Positions 27,448-37,258 are shown, counted from the stretch's first letter. The stretch is 64,000 nucleotides of DNA from Flavobacterium sp. BFFFF2 (GCA_002256385.1 NKJD01000003.1:1-64000); one strand, 5' to 3'. Numbers and translations: made by a program. Notes: a model not told the origin generated them from the letters alone.

Positions 27448-27960
27448 TTATTCTTGATTTTTTTCTTTCTTAGACAATAAAACTGTTCCCATCATAGCAA
27501 CCAATAATAAAATGGAGGCAAACTCAAAAGGAACCATGTACTCATTTAACAACACATTTCCTAGTTTTTTGATCGACTGAAAATCTTCGCCTGAGGTGTC
27601 ATAGTCGCCCATAATCATTTTTGAATTCACAAAAACGGCTAGCAAAACTAATCCCATCGCCGAACAAACGACAATTGCTCCAAGTCGGGTTATACGGGGC
27701 TTATGCACTTCATTTTCTTTATTCAAATTCATGAGCATGATGGTGAATAAGAATAGTACCATGATGGCTCCAGCGTAAACAATAATGTGAACGATGGCCA
27801 AGAACTGCGCATTAAATAGTAGGTAATGTCCAGCGATTGAAAAGAAACAGATCACCAAATAAATGGCGCTGTGTATAGGGTTTTTGCTGTATATGGTCAA
27901 AAAAGCAGTGGCCAATGTAATGGCCGACAAAATATAAAAGGTCAGAAGGATCGGTGACAT
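27448..27960 (-). CDS. nuoJ: NADH-quinone oxidoreductase subunit J
   Basis: NuoJ is a membrane subunit of complex I with five transmembrane helices, including the pi-bulge helix that flips during turnover. The 170-residue protein shows the KNPIHSAIYLV block near its start, the V-Y-A-G-A-I-M-V-L-F-L-F helix, and a C-terminal F-A-S-I-L-L-L-V-A-M-M-G helix before a Lys-rich tail. It overlaps the last base of nuoI and directly abuts nuoK. Confidence 0.95.
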   Translation of the reverse strand: MSPILLTFYILSAITLATAFLTIYSKNPIHSAIYLVICFFSIAGHYLLFNAQFLAIVHIIVYAGAIMVLFLFTIMLMNLNKENEVHKPRITRLGAIVVCSAMGLVLLAVFVNSKMIMGDYDTSGEDFQSIKKLGNVLLNEYMVPFEFASILLLVAMMGTVLLSKKEKNQE

Positions 27961-28511
27961 TAGTTCGCGTGATTAAGTTGGGCATTTCGCTTTGCCATTT
28001 CTAATGGCATAACCAATTTGTCTTTTCCGTAGATGAAATCTTCCCGGTCTCTAAAAGCGGGCACTAATTCTTTAGAAATGGTCAAATAGATGGCATCCTT
28101 TGGGCAAGCTTCCTCACAAAGTCCGCAAAAAATGCAGCGCAACATATTGATCTCGTAGATTTCAGCATATTTTTCTTCGCGGTATAAAAGCTCTTCGCCT
28201 GGTTTACGCTCAGCGGCTTTCATAGTGATGGCTTCTGCCGGACATGCCAATGCACATAACCCGCAAGCCGTGCAGTTTTCTCTTCCTAATTCATCGCGTT
28301 TCAGCATGTGAAGCCCGCGATATACGGGACTAAAAACGCGTTCTTGTTCTGGATATTGAATGGTTACTTTTTTTCGAAATAAATGACGAAAAGTAATGAG
28401 CAAGCCTTTAAAAATGGCAACCAAATAAAGACGCTCCCAAAAATTCATTTTCTTGTTTGAAACCTCTTTACGGCTTCCAGACAAGGACATATTTTGTATA
28501 GAAACGGACAT
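27960..28511 (-). CDS. nuoI: NADH-quinone oxidoreductase subunit I (two [4Fe-4S] clusters)
   Basis: NuoI carries clusters N6a and N6b, which pass electrons from NuoG to NuoB in the peripheral arm of complex I. The 183-residue product has both ferredoxin motifs: CTACGLCALACP and CIFCGLCEEACP. An N-terminal stretch of about 25 residues is longer than in E. coli and precedes an amphipathic helix that associates with the membrane. Stop and start codons overlap nuoJ by one base, and nuoH lies 5 bases upstream. Confidence 0.95.
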   Translation of the reverse strand: MSVSIQNMSLSGSRKEVSNKKMNFWERLYLVAIFKGLLITFRHLFRKKVTIQYPEQERVFSPVYRGLHMLKRDELGRENCTACGLCALACPAEAITMKAAERKPGEELLYREEKYAEIYEINMLRCIFCGLCEEACPKDAIYLTISKELVPAFRDREDFIYGKDKLVMPLEMAKRNAQLNHAN

Positions 28512-28516
28512 ATCAA

Positions 28517-29548
28517 TTAATTAAATGCGAGGATACAAATTCCTGTGATAATAATATTTGCAATAGAAAGCGGTATTAAAATACGCCATCCTAAGTTCAT
28601 GAGTTGGTCGTAGCGGAACCTTGGAATAGTCCAACGAACCCACATATAAAAGAAGATGAAAAAGCATATTTTGGCGAACAACACAATAATTCCTAATGAA
28701 TTAGCTAGGTTAACACCCCAATGTTCAACAGCCCAACCCATCCCTGGATAATTATAACCGCCAAAATATAATACGGAAAGAATGGTTGATGAAATAAACA
28801 TGTTGGCATATTCAGCAAATAAATAAAAGCCCATTTTCATGGAAGAATATTCAGTGTGATAACCACCAATCAATTCGCTTTCACATTCGGCCAAATCAAA
28901 AGGAGTACGGTTGGTTTCTGCAAATGCACAGATTAAGAAAACCAAGAAACCAACAGGTTGGTAAAACACATTCCAATTCATGCCGCTTTGCTGGGCTGAA
29001 ATTTCACGTAAGCTCAAGGTGCCTGTCATCATTAACAAAGCAATGATTGACAATCCCATCGCCACCTCATAAGAAATCATTTGAGAAGAAGCACGAACGG
29101 CTCCCATCAAAGAAAACTTATTATTCGATGCCCAACCACCAATCATGATGCCGTATACACCTATGGAAACAACAGCAAATATGTAAAGTAATGAAACGTC
29201 AATGTCCGTTGCTTGTAAAATGACATCGTGACCAAATAGATGTAACCGATCGCCCCAAGGAATAACAGCACTTGTCATTAAGGCGGTACTCATGGCAACG
29301 CCAGGTCCTAAAATAAACAGAAACCGATTGGGCGTATTTGGAAAAAATTCTTCTTTGGCAAATAATTTTAATCCATCGGCTAGTGGTTGCAACAACCCAA
29401 ACTTACCTGCTCGGTTAGGTCCGATGCGGTCTTGCAAAAAAGCTGCAATTTTACGTTCGGCATAAGTTGAATACATGGCCATTACCATGGTGATGGCAAA
29501 AACCACCACGATGAGCACGCTTTTCTCTATAATAAAAGTACTATCCAT
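28517..29548 (-). CDS. nuoH: NADH-quinone oxidoreductase subunit H
   Basis: NuoH forms most of the quinone-binding site and links the peripheral and membrane arms of complex I. The 343-residue protein has eight hydrophobic segments and the family signatures AERKIAAFLQDRIGPNRAG near the N-terminus and AETNRTPFDLAECESELIGG, whose acidic residues line the entry to the proton path. Length is normal. It is 2 bases from nuoG. Confidence 0.96.
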   Translation of the reverse strand: MDSTFIIEKSVLIVVVFAITMVMAMYSTYAERKIAAFLQDRIGPNRAGKFGLLQPLADGLKLFAKEEFFPNTPNRFLFILGPGVAMSTALMTSAVIPWGDRLHLFGHDVILQATDIDVSLLYIFAVVSIGVYGIMIGGWASNNKFSLMGAVRASSQMISYEVAMGLSIIALLMMTGTLSLREISAQQSGMNWNVFYQPVGFLVFLICAFAETNRTPFDLAECESELIGGYHTEYSSMKMGFYLFAEYANMFISSTILSVLYFGGYNYPGMGWAVEHWGVNLANSLGIIVLFAKICFFIFFYMWVRWTIPRFRYDQLMNLGWRILIPLSIANIIITGICILAFN

Positions 29549-29550
29549 GC

Positions 29551-30588
29551 TTAGGAATCTATTTGGGTTCCGTCAATCTTTTCATTGTAATCAATGGCTG
29601 TCATGCTGATTTTTTTCCGGTCAATATCGCGTCCCATCAAAATATTCTTCTCTGTATCAATGGTTACAGATTGCAACTTGCGGGTATAATTATTTTGATT
29701 GATTACCGAATCTTTTTCAAATTTGCGTGGCCCTTCAATGGCCCAGTCTTTGACTTCTTTGTGGTCAAAACGGCAGGTGTTGCAAATGAATTCTTCCACT
29801 TCGTGGTATTGGTCTTTGCGGGCTGTTACACGTTGAATTTCTTCCCCGAACATCCACAAAGTAACTTTTCCACAACATGTTTTGCAGTCGCGATGGGCGT
29901 TGTAGGGCTTATTAAACCAAACCCTTGATTTGAATCGGAAGGTTTTATCAGTTAAGGCACCTACTGGGCACACATCAATCACATTTCCAGAGAATTCGTT
30001 ATCAATGGCTTTTGAAATGCAAGTGGAAATATTGGAATGGTCACCACGGTCAACTACGCCATGCACCCGATTATCAGTCAACTGATCGGCAGTCATTACA
30101 CAACGGTAGCACAAGATGCAACGGTTCATGTGCAATTGAATCTTGTCACCAATGTTTTCTGGTTCAAAAGTACGTTTCTGTTCAATGTAACGGGTTTCCG
30201 ATTTGCCGTGTTTGAAACTTAAATTTTGCAAATCACATTCGCCAGCTTGGTCGCACACAGGGCAATCTAGTGGGTGGTTGATCAATAAAAATTCAGTGAC
30301 TGACTTGCGGGCTTCTTGAACTCGTGCAGAAGCGGTGCTATTTACTTCCATGCCATCCATTACTTGCGTAACACAAGAGGCCACCAATTTGGGCATCGGA
30401 CGTGGATCGGCTTCGCTTCCTTTGGGCACTTCCACCAAGCAACAACGGCATTTGCCGCCGCTCCCTTTTAATTTGGTATAATAACACATGGCCGGTGGAA
30501 CCAAATCGCCCCCAATCTGGCGTGCTGCCTGAAGAATGGTGGTTCCTGGTTCAACGTCAATCGATTGGCCGTCTATAGTGACTTTCAT
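29551..30588 (-). CDS. nuoG: NADH-quinone oxidoreductase subunit G, short form
   Basis: NuoG relays electrons through several Fe-S clusters in complex I. This 345-residue version keeps the N-terminal [2Fe-2S] ferredoxin domain (C-Y-Y-T, then GKCRCCLVEVP and S-C-V-T), the HPLDCPVCDQAGECDL cluster with its histidine ligand, and N-R-C-I-L-C-Y-R-C-V with V-I-D-V-C-P-V-G-A-L. It ends shortly after an extra CKTCCGKV and C-N-T-C region. The large molybdopterin-oxidoreductase-like domain found in E. coli NuoG (about 900 residues) is absent. Short NuoG proteins are usual in Flavobacteria. It lies between nuoF and nuoH, where an intact nuoG belongs. Confidence 0.92.
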   Translation of the reverse strand: MKVTIDGQSIDVEPGTTILQAARQIGGDLVPPAMCYYTKLKGSGGKCRCCLVEVPKGSEADPRPMPKLVASCVTQVMDGMEVNSTASARVQEARKSVTEFLLINHPLDCPVCDQAGECDLQNLSFKHGKSETRYIEQKRTFEPENIGDKIQLHMNRCILCYRCVMTADQLTDNRVHGVVDRGDHSNISTCISKAIDNEFSGNVIDVCPVGALTDKTFRFKSRVWFNKPYNAHRDCKTCCGKVTLWMFGEEIQRVTARKDQYHEVEEFICNTCRFDHKEVKDWAIEGPRKFEKDSVINQNNYTRKLQSVTIDTEKNILMGRDIDRKKISMTAIDYNEKIDGTQIDS

Positions 30589-30636
30589 TGGATAATGAAT
30601 TGTAGGTTATTAAAATGCTTCTTATTAAAGCAGCTG

Positions 30637-32004
30637 TTATATAGTTTGAGGTGCCACCATGTAACGTACCTTTTCAAAAGGCTCGTTCACAAAGTGATCT
30701 CTATTTTTGACTTTTTCTGGAAAACGAATGTGAAACTCAAATTCTTCGCGGAAATGACGAATGGCTGCAGCCACCGGCCATGAAGCCGCGTCGCCCAACG
30801 GACAAATCGTGTTCCCTTCAATTTTACTTTGAATGCTCCACAGCAAATCAATGTCTTCTTCGCGCCCTTGGCCATTTTCGATGCGCCAAAGTACTTTTTC
30901 GAGCCAACCCGTTCCTTCGCGACAAGGCGAACATTGTCCACAACTTTCGTGGTGGTAAAAACGAGCAAAGTTCCAAGTATTGCGCACAATACATGCACGG
31001 TCATCGTATGCGATAAATCCGCCAGAACCTAACATAGATCCTGTAGCAAATCCACCATCACTTAGGCTTTCATATGACATGAGGCGGTCTTCACCGTTGG
31101 CCGTCTTATAAATTAAATGCTGGGGTAAAATGGGAACTGAACTGCCACCTGGCACTAAGGCTTTTAATGGTCGGTCTGTTTCCATTCCGCCCAAATATTC
31201 GTCGGAATTCATGAACTCATAGACCGAAAGGCCCATTTCAATTTCATAAACACCCGGATTTTTAATGTTTCCAGAAGCAGAAATCAACTTGGTTCCTGTG
31301 GAACGACCTATACCAATGGCGGCATAATCGGCGCCACTATTGTTAATAATCCAAGGCACTGCGGCTATGGTTTCCACATTGTTCACCACGGTTGGGTTTG
31401 CCCATAAACCTGAAATAGCAGGAAATGGCGGTTTAATCCGTGGATTGCCCCGTTTGCCCTCCAAACTTTCAATTAAAGCGGTTTCTTCGCCACATATATA
31501 AGCTCCAGCACCGACATGAACATATAGGTCCAAATCGAAACCAGATCCGAGGATGTTTTTACCTAACCACCCAGCCGCATACGCTTCTTTGATGGCTCTT
31601 TCAAGGATTTTGTACACCCACATGTATTCTCCACGAATGTAGATGTATGATAAATTAGCTCCCAAAGCATAACTTGAAGTAATCATGCCTTCAATGAGCA
31701 AATGGGGAATGTATTCCATCAGGAATCGGTCTTTGAAAGTTCCCGGTTCTGATTCGTCGGCATTGCACACCAAATGACGTGGCTTGCCCGATTTTTTATC
31801 GATGAAACTCCATTTCATACCAGCTGGGAATCCAGCTCCTCCCCGACCGCGCAATCCAGAAGTTTTCACTTCTTCAACTACTTCATCGGGTGTCTTTGTT
31901 TTTAAGGCTTTTTCAACGGAAGCATATCCGCCATTGGCACGATACACCTCGTAAGTTTTGATGCCTGGTATATTGATTTTTTCGAGTAATATTTTTTTGG
32001 CCAT
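30637..32004 (-). CDS. nuoF: NADH-quinone oxidoreductase subunit F (NADH and FMN binding)
   Basis: NuoF oxidises NADH with FMN and passes electrons to its [4Fe-4S] cluster N3. The 455-residue protein shows SGLRGRGGAGFPAGMKW (nucleotide/FMN loop), GAGAYICGEETALIES followed by GKRGNPR, and the cluster ligands CGQCSPCREGTGW plus I-C-P-L-G. All are intact. There is a 48-base gap to nuoG, the largest gap in the operon, and an 7-base gap to nuoE. Confidence 0.96.
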   Translation of the reverse strand: MAKKILLEKINIPGIKTYEVYRANGGYASVEKALKTKTPDEVVEEVKTSGLRGRGGAGFPAGMKWSFIDKKSGKPRHLVCNADESEPGTFKDRFLMEYIPHLLIEGMITSSYALGANLSYIYIRGEYMWVYKILERAIKEAYAAGWLGKNILGSGFDLDLYVHVGAGAYICGEETALIESLEGKRGNPRIKPPFPAISGLWANPTVVNNVETIAAVPWIINNSGADYAAIGIGRSTGTKLISASGNIKNPGVYEIEMGLSVYEFMNSDEYLGGMETDRPLKALVPGGSSVPILPQHLIYKTANGEDRLMSYESLSDGGFATGSMLGSGGFIAYDDRACIVRNTWNFARFYHHESCGQCSPCREGTGWLEKVLWRIENGQGREEDIDLLWSIQSKIEGNTICPLGDAASWPVAAAIRHFREEFEFHIRFPEKVKNRDHFVNEPFEKVRYMVAPQTI

Positions 32005-32011
32005 AATCCGC

Positions 32012-32551
32012 TTACTTATCTAGTAGGGTGATGTTTCCGTTTTTGCAATCGTCAATCAGTTGATCGATTTTATCTTTGGTCAAGTGTTCGTGAAAATAAT
32101 CACCTAATTGCAACATAGGTGCATAGCCGCAAGCGCCCAAACACTCTACACCGCGTACTTCAAATTGACCATCTGGCGTAGGTTCGGCAATGGATACGCC
32201 TAATTTTTGACAGGTATAATCCATCAAATCTTCGACGCCACGCTGACAACAAGGCGACGTTTGGCAAAATTCAAACATGTATTTACCAACTGGGCGTTGG
32301 TTATACATGGTATAAAAGGATACCACTTCAAACACCTCAATGGGCTTAATTTCTAGTATTTCAGCCACTTTGGTTTGCAATTCATAGCTTAACCAATGAT
32401 CGTGCGCATCTTGCACTTCATGCAAAATGGGCAACAAAGCTGATTTCTTTTTGTCGGCAGGATAATGACTCAACAACTCATTAATACGTTGCATTAACGA
32501 ATCCGTGATGTTTATTTCTTGCGTATACTGTTTTTTCTCCATGGTACTCAT
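32012..32551 (-). CDS. nuoE: NADH-quinone oxidoreductase subunit E
   Basis: NuoE holds the [2Fe-2S] cluster N1a beside NuoF. The 179-residue protein carries the thioredoxin-like domain with the four ligands in CQTSPC and CLGACGYAP, after a helical N-terminal region containing LLPILHEVQDAHDHWLS and F-E-V-V-S-F-Y-T-M-Y. The ATG at 32551 gives MSTMEKK; an alternative ATG three codons later is possible. Confidence 0.95.
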   Translation of the reverse strand: MSTMEKKQYTQEINITDSLMQRINELLSHYPADKKKSALLPILHEVQDAHDHWLSYELQTKVAEILEIKPIEVFEVVSFYTMYNQRPVGKYMFEFCQTSPCCQRGVEDLMDYTCQKLGVSIAEPTPDGQFEVRGVECLGACGYAPMLQLGDYFHEHLTKDKIDQLIDDCKNGNITLLDK

Positions 32552-32579
32552 TGACCGAAACGTTTTACTTCTGGTTCTA

Positions 32580-33815
32580 TTAAGCGTCTAATTCGCCTGC
32601 AATCACATTTAAACTAGATAAAATAACAATGGCGTCCGATAACATGGCACCTTGTATCATTTCTGGATAGGCTTGGTAATAAATAAAACAAGGCCTGCGG
32701 AAGTGCAAACGATAAGGTGTTCGGCTTCCATCAGTAACTAGGTAAAAGCCTAATTCGCCGTTGCCACCTTCCACTGCATGATAAATTTCTTCCACTGGAA
32801 CAGGTACTTCGCCCATTACTATTTTAAAATGATAAATCAGACTTTCCATGGTGGTGTACACGTCTTCTTTGGGTGGCAAATAATAATCAGGAACATCAGC
32901 ATGATAAGGTCCTTCTGGCAGCTTATCAAGTGCTTGACGAATGATGCTTAAACTTTCCCACACTTCGGCGTTACGCACGCAAAAGCGGTCATACGTATCC
33001 CCTGATTTACCAACTGGCACTGAAAATTCAAAATCTTCATAAGAAGAATAAGGTTGTGTTTTGCGCACATCATAATCGATACCCGCAGCACGCAAGTTTG
33101 GACCAGTGAACCCATATTCCATGGCTCTTTCAGCTGTAATTCCACCTACATTAACTGTACGGTCAATGAAAATTCTGTTTCTTTCAAATAGGTTTTCAAA
33201 TTCTTTCCAAGCAACGGGGAAATCTTTTAAAAAGGTATCTAATTTTTCAAAAGCAGCAGGCGACCAATCGCGTTCAAAACCACCGATTCGACCCATATTG
33301 GTTGTCAAACGGGCACCGCAAATTTCTTCGTAAATTTCATAAACTTTTTCGCGGAATTGGAACACATATAGGAAGCCTGTATAGGCGCCAGTGTCTACTC
33401 CTAAGATCGAATTGCAAATCAAATGGTCGGTAATACGAGCCAATTCCATGATGATTACTCGTAAATACTGCGCGCGTTTGGGCACTTCTATATTCAGTAA
33501 TTTTTCAAGGGTCATCCACCAACCCATATTATTGATCGGCGACGAACAATAATTCATTCGATCGGTCAATACGTTAATTTGATAAAACGGGCGGTTTTCT
33601 GCAATTTTCTCAAAGGCACGGTGGATGTATCCAATGGTCGGCTCAGCTTCAAGGATGCGCTCGCCGTCCATCAATAAAATATTTTGAAAAATACCGTGTG
33701 TAGCGGGGTGCGTAGGCCCTAAATTTAATATAGATAACTCACTTCCATCGTCATTTCGGCGGGTTTCAATGAGCTTGTTATAGCGGTGTTCGGGTGGTAA
33801 CAACAAATCTGACAT
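32580..33815 (-). CDS. nuoD: NADH-quinone oxidoreductase subunit D
   Basis: NuoD (49-kDa subunit) forms the quinone site together with NuoB and derives from the hydrogenase large subunit. The 411-residue product shows LNLGPTHPATHGIFQ with the quinone-interacting histidine, GYIHRAFEKIAE, NYCSSPINNMGW, and a C-terminal PCFIYYQAYPEMIQGAMLSD block. NuoC and NuoD are separate genes here, unlike E. coli where they are fused. Confidence 0.96.
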   Translation of the reverse strand: MSDLLLPPEHRYNKLIETRRNDDGSELSILNLGPTHPATHGIFQNILLMDGERILEAEPTIGYIHRAFEKIAENRPFYQINVLTDRMNYCSSPINNMGWWMTLEKLLNIEVPKRAQYLRVIIMELARITDHLICNSILGVDTGAYTGFLYVFQFREKVYEIYEEICGARLTTNMGRIGGFERDWSPAAFEKLDTFLKDFPVAWKEFENLFERNRIFIDRTVNVGGITAERAMEYGFTGPNLRAAGIDYDVRKTQPYSSYEDFEFSVPVGKSGDTYDRFCVRNAEVWESLSIIRQALDKLPEGPYHADVPDYYLPPKEDVYTTMESLIYHFKIVMGEVPVPVEEIYHAVEGGNGELGFYLVTDGSRTPYRLHFRRPCFIYYQAYPEMIQGAMLSDAIVILSSLNVIAGELDA

Positions 33816-33838
33816 GGGTTTTGTGCAGCTTAAATTGG

Positions 33839-34360
33839 TTAACTATTGACCTTTGTACGGCCAAAAAATCGGTCATCTTTATCAGTTCGTCCGGCATCTT
33901 CCATCGGGAATTCTTTTCGCATTGGAAAAGAAATCATTTCATCCATGTTTAAAATGCGCTTTAATTGTGGATGCCCCACAAAATCAATCCCGTAGAAATC
34001 GTAGGTTTCGCGTTCCATCCAATTGGCACAAGGAAAAATATCAGATACAGTAGTTACCCGAGGGGCATTACCGCTGATAAAGGTTTTCACGCGCAAACGG
34101 GTGTTAGTCATCCAATTGTGCAAGTGATAAACCACTGAAAACTGCTCATTTTCAGGACTTTCAGGATAATGAATTCCGCATAAATCGGTCAAAAAATGAA
34201 ACTGTAAAGCGGGATCTTCTTTCAAAAAACGCAATAATTCATGCACCGCAGTTGGCTGCACTTCAAAAGTAAAAATATCACGCTGCATGGCAAAATGCCC
34301 AACAGCATCTGGAAATTGTTGCGAAATTAATTCTTGGATTTGGTGTGGTTCTAAGGCCAT
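33839..34360 (-). CDS. nuoC: NADH-quinone oxidoreductase subunit C
   Basis: NuoC (30-kDa subunit) is a structural part of the hydrophilic arm contacting NuoD. The 173-residue protein has the F-L-T-D-L-C-G-I-H-Y-P strand, FSVVYHLHNWMTNTRLRVK, and the diagnostic NWMERETYDFYGIDFVGHP followed by RILNMDEM. It lies 23 bases before nuoD and 2 bases after nuoB. Confidence 0.95.
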   Translation of the reverse strand: MALEPHQIQELISQQFPDAVGHFAMQRDIFTFEVQPTAVHELLRFLKEDPALQFHFLTDLCGIHYPESPENEQFSVVYHLHNWMTNTRLRVKTFISGNAPRVTTVSDIFPCANWMERETYDFYGIDFVGHPQLKRILNMDEMISFPMRKEFPMEDAGRTDKDDRFFGRTKVNS

Positions 34361-34362
34361 AA

Positions 34363-34905
34363 TTACAGGTTGTAAGAGGCTAATAATTCTTTGTATTCAG
34401 GAGAATTTCGGCGCCGCATCGATTCGTTTTTGACCAACTCTTGCAACTCCATCACGCCTTGAACAATTTGTTCTGGACGTGGTGGACAACCTGGCACGTA
34501 TACATCAACAGGAATCACTTTGTCTATGCCTTGTAATACGGAATAGGTATCAAAAACACCCCCTGAAGAGGCACAGGCCCCAACAGCAATAACCCAACGA
34601 GGCTCAGACATTTGCTCATAAACCTGCCGAAGGATGGGCGCCATTTTTTTGGAGATGGTTCCCATTACCATCAGCATATCGGCTTGTCGGGGCGAAAAAC
34701 TCACGCGCTCTGAACCAAAACGTGCCAAATCATAGTGAGAAGCCATGGTTGCCATAAATTCAATGCCACAACATGAAGTGGCAAAGGGCAAAGGCCAAAG
34801 CGAATTGGCACGGGCTAAACCAACAACATCACTGAGCTTGGTTGCAAAAAACCCCTCTCCTACGTGTCCATCAGGTGGGGCTACTTTAGTAACTTGTTCA
34901 CTCAT
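34363..34905 (-). CDS. nuoB: NADH-quinone oxidoreductase subunit B (cluster N2)
   Basis: NuoB carries cluster N2, the [4Fe-4S] centre that reduces quinone. The 180-residue product has the tandem cysteines in ATSCCGIEF, the third ligand region V-G-A-C-A-S-S-G-G, and V-P-G-C-P-P-R-P-E-Q as the fourth, together with the F-S-P-R-Q-A-D-M-L-M-V loop. All four ligands are present. It follows nuoA by 12 bases. Confidence 0.96.
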   Translation of the reverse strand: MSEQVTKVAPPDGHVGEGFFATKLSDVVGLARANSLWPLPFATSCCGIEFMATMASHYDLARFGSERVSFSPRQADMLMVMGTISKKMAPILRQVYEQMSEPRWVIAVGACASSGGVFDTYSVLQGIDKVIPVDVYVPGCPPRPEQIVQGVMELQELVKNESMRRRNSPEYKELLASYNL

Positions 34906-34917
34906 AGCAATTTATTT

Positions 34918-35283
34918 TTATTCCCACTCGAGGGCTTTCTTTTTAATGATGTAAAATAAACCTACTAAAAGCAATGACATAAAAAGCACCATTTTTAATA
35001 GACCTTCCATTCCTAAATCTCTAAAATTGATTGCCCATGGATATAAAAAAATCACTTCCACATCAAATAACACAAAAAGTATGGCAACCAAAAAATACTT
35101 GACCGAAAAAGGAATACGCGCATTTCCAACAGATTCAATGCCACACTCAAAGTTTTTGTCTTTGTTGGCAGAGCTTCTTTTAGGCCCTAAAAAACCTGAT
35201 ATTAAAATGGTAAACGCCACAAAACCAACAGCCAATCCCATTTGCATCAGAATTGGAATATAGTCCATTTGGGTGGTTTGCAT
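34918..35283 (-). CDS. nuoA: NADH-quinone oxidoreductase subunit A
   Basis: NuoA is a three-helix membrane subunit of complex I at the junction of the two arms. The 121-residue protein has the loop with NKDKNFECGIESVGNARIPF and the helix F-D-V-E-V-I-F-L-Y-P-W-A with conserved acidic residues. It is the first gene of the operon, and a full-consensus Bacteroidetes promoter ends about 32 bases upstream of its start codon. Confidence 0.96.
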   Translation of the reverse strand: MQTTQMDYIPILMQMGLAVGFVAFTILISGFLGPKRSSANKDKNFECGIESVGNARIPFSVKYFLVAILFVLFDVEVIFLYPWAINFRDLGMEGLLKMVLFMSLLLVGLFYIIKKKALEWE

Positions 35284-35314
35284 GATTTAAAATTTTAAGA
35301 GTTTAAAACGAGCA

Positions 35315-35345
35315 CAAATATACACTGCTTACTGAACTTAACAAA
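35315..35345 (-). promoter_or_regulatory. Promoter of the nuo operon
   Basis: On the minus strand TTTG (35345-35342), a 19-base spacer and TATATTTG (35322-35315) fit the Bacteroidetes housekeeping promoter exactly. It lies between aspS and nuoA. Confidence 0.85.
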
Positions 35346-35440
35346 TTACTAACAGCAAAGCTTTGTACTAAAAACGGCATTTATATTTATTTAAATTGAT
35401 TATAAATAAACAATCAATTTTCCACAAAAAACATCTTAAT

Positions 35441-37198
35441 TTAGTTGGCAGGCAACGAAACAAGCAAGGCCAATTCTTTAAGCTGGTCGTCATGAATGAT
35501 GGCAGGAGCATCAATCATCACGTCGCGGCCCGAATTGTTTTTTGGAAATGCAATAAAATCGCGGATCGTTTCTTGTCCGCCCAAAATAGCGACCAAACGG
35601 TCAAGTCCAAATGCCAAGCCGCCATGTGGTGGCGCACCAAACTGGAAGGCATCCATTAAAAAACCGAATTGATTTCGTGCTTCTTCTTCCGAAAATCCTA
35701 AATATTTAAACATCAATTGTTGCGTGGCTTTGTCGTGAATTCGAATAGAACCACCGCCAATTTCATTGCCATTCAACACCATATCGTACGCATTGGCACG
35801 AACAGCCTTCGGATTGGTTTCGAGCAAGGCCATATCTTCTGGTTTGGGCGAAGTAAATGGGTGATGCATGGCATGGTAACGGCCACTTTCTTCATCAAAT
35901 TCCAAAAGCGGAAAATCCACGACCCAAAGCGGGGCAAATTCAGCTGGATTTCGCAATCCAAGTCGCGTGGCCAATTCCATTCGCAAGGCTGACAATTGGG
36001 TTCTGGTTTTATCAACTGGCCCCGACAACACAAAAATCATGTCGCCTGCTTTAGCGCCGGTCACTTTTGCCCATTGAGACAAATCATTTTGATCGTAAAA
36101 TTTATCAACCGACGATTTAAATGTACCATCTGCTTCACATTTTACATACACCATGCCTGAGGCACCAATTTGCGGGCGTTTTACCCAATCAATCAACGAA
36201 TCAATTTCTTTTCTGGTATATGAGGCACAACCTGGCGCTGCAATACCTACTACCAATTCGGCAGTATTGAACACGCCAAAATCTTTATGTTGCGCTACTG
36301 CATTGAGTTCACCAAATTCCATTCCGAAACGAATGTCTGGTTTGTCATTGCCGTAGGTTTTCATCGCATAATCGTAGGTAATTCTTGGAAATGCATCAAC
36401 TTCAATACCTTTGATTTCTTTGAGTAAATGACGTGTCAAGCCTTCAAAGACATTCAAAATATCTTCTTGCTCCACAAATGCCATTTCGCAATCGATTTGT
36501 GTAAATTCTGGCTGTCGGTCGGCACGCAAATCTTCGTCTCGGAAGCATTTTACAATTTGAAAATATTTATCCATGCCACCCACCATCAATAGCTGCTTAA
36601 AGGTTTGGGGCGATTGGGGCAAAGCGTAAAATTGCCCAGGATTCATGCGGCTTGGCACCACAAAATCACGGGCCCCTTCAGGCGTTGATTTAATTAAATA
36701 AGGCGTTTCTACTTCGCAAAAATCCAAATCTGATAAATATTTACGAACTTCCATGGCCACCTTGTGGCGGAACAGCAAACTGTTTTTTACCGGATTCCTT
36801 CGAATGTCTAAGTAGCGGTATTTCATGCGAATGTCTTCGCCGCCGTCAGTTTCGTCTTCAATGGTAAAAGGAGGAACAAGCGATTGGTTGAGTATGGTTA
36901 ACGATTCAACCGCAATTTCAATATCACCAGTTGCCATGGCCGCGTTTTTAGATTCGCGTTCAATGACAGTACCGGTTACCTGAATCACCCATTCGCGACC
37001 CAAAGTACGTGCTTGCTCAATCAGGGCGGCTGCCGTTCTGCTTTCGTCAAAAATCAGCTGTGTAATCCCATAGCGGTCACGCAAATCGACCCAAATCATG
37101 AATCCTTTGTCTCTCGATTTTTGAACCCAACCCGATAAGGTTACTGTCTGTCCGATGTGTTCTTTGTGGAGGGCGCCACAAGTATGCGTTCTGTACAT
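35441..37198 (-). CDS. aspS: Aspartyl-tRNA synthetase AspS
   Basis: AspS charges tRNA-Asp with aspartate. From the ATG at 37198 the protein has 585 residues: an OB-fold anticodon domain ([20 protein letters not shown]), the class II catalytic core with motif 2 [18 protein letters not shown], a bacterial GAD insertion domain, and motif 3 [12 protein letters not shown]. The frame stays open 33 codons further upstream, but that region covers the promoter and has no family similarity, so 37198 is chosen. It is monocistronic, convergent in direction with none of its neighbours, and directly upstream of the nuo promoter. Whether it is discriminating or also charges tRNA-Asn cannot be told here. Confidence 0.96.
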   Translation of the reverse strand: MYRTHTCGALHKEHIGQTVTLSGWVQKSRDKGFMIWVDLRDRYGITQLIFDESRTAAALIEQARTLGREWVIQVTGTVIERESKNAAMATGDIEIAVESLTILNQSLVPPFTIEDETDGGEDIRMKYRYLDIRRNPVKNSLLFRHKVAMEVRKYLSDLDFCEVETPYLIKSTPEGARDFVVPSRMNPGQFYALPQSPQTFKQLLMVGGMDKYFQIVKCFRDEDLRADRQPEFTQIDCEMAFVEQEDILNVFEGLTRHLLKEIKGIEVDAFPRITYDYAMKTYGNDKPDIRFGMEFGELNAVAQHKDFGVFNTAELVVGIAAPGCASYTRKEIDSLIDWVKRPQIGASGMVYVKCEADGTFKSSVDKFYDQNDLSQWAKVTGAKAGDMIFVLSGPVDKTRTQLSALRMELATRLGLRNPAEFAPLWVVDFPLLEFDEESGRYHAMHHPFTSPKPEDMALLETNPKAVRANAYDMVLNGNEIGGGSIRIHDKATQQLMFKYLGFSEEEARNQFGFLMDAFQFGAPPHGGLAFGLDRLVAILGGQETIRDFIAFPKNNSGRDVMIDAPAIIHDDQLKELALLVSLPAN

Positions 37199-37217
37199 GC
37201 TAGGTATAAATTTGGCG

Positions 37218-37249
37218 CAAAAGTACACATCCTTTGCCGTTATGCCAAA
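37218..37249 (-). promoter_or_regulatory. Promoter of aspS
   Basis: TTTG (37249-37246), a 20-base spacer and TACTTTTG (37225-37218) on the minus strand fit the Bacteroidetes consensus, 19 bases before the aspS ATG. The pseudogene copy to the right begins only about 10 bases beyond the -33 element. Confidence 0.85.
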
Positions 37250-37258
37250 TGAGTTTGT

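Noticed and set aside
22407..35283. The nuo operon as an unusual gene cluster
   Set aside because: Gene order A to N and the gene lengths are normal for Flavobacteria apart from the short NuoG noted separately.
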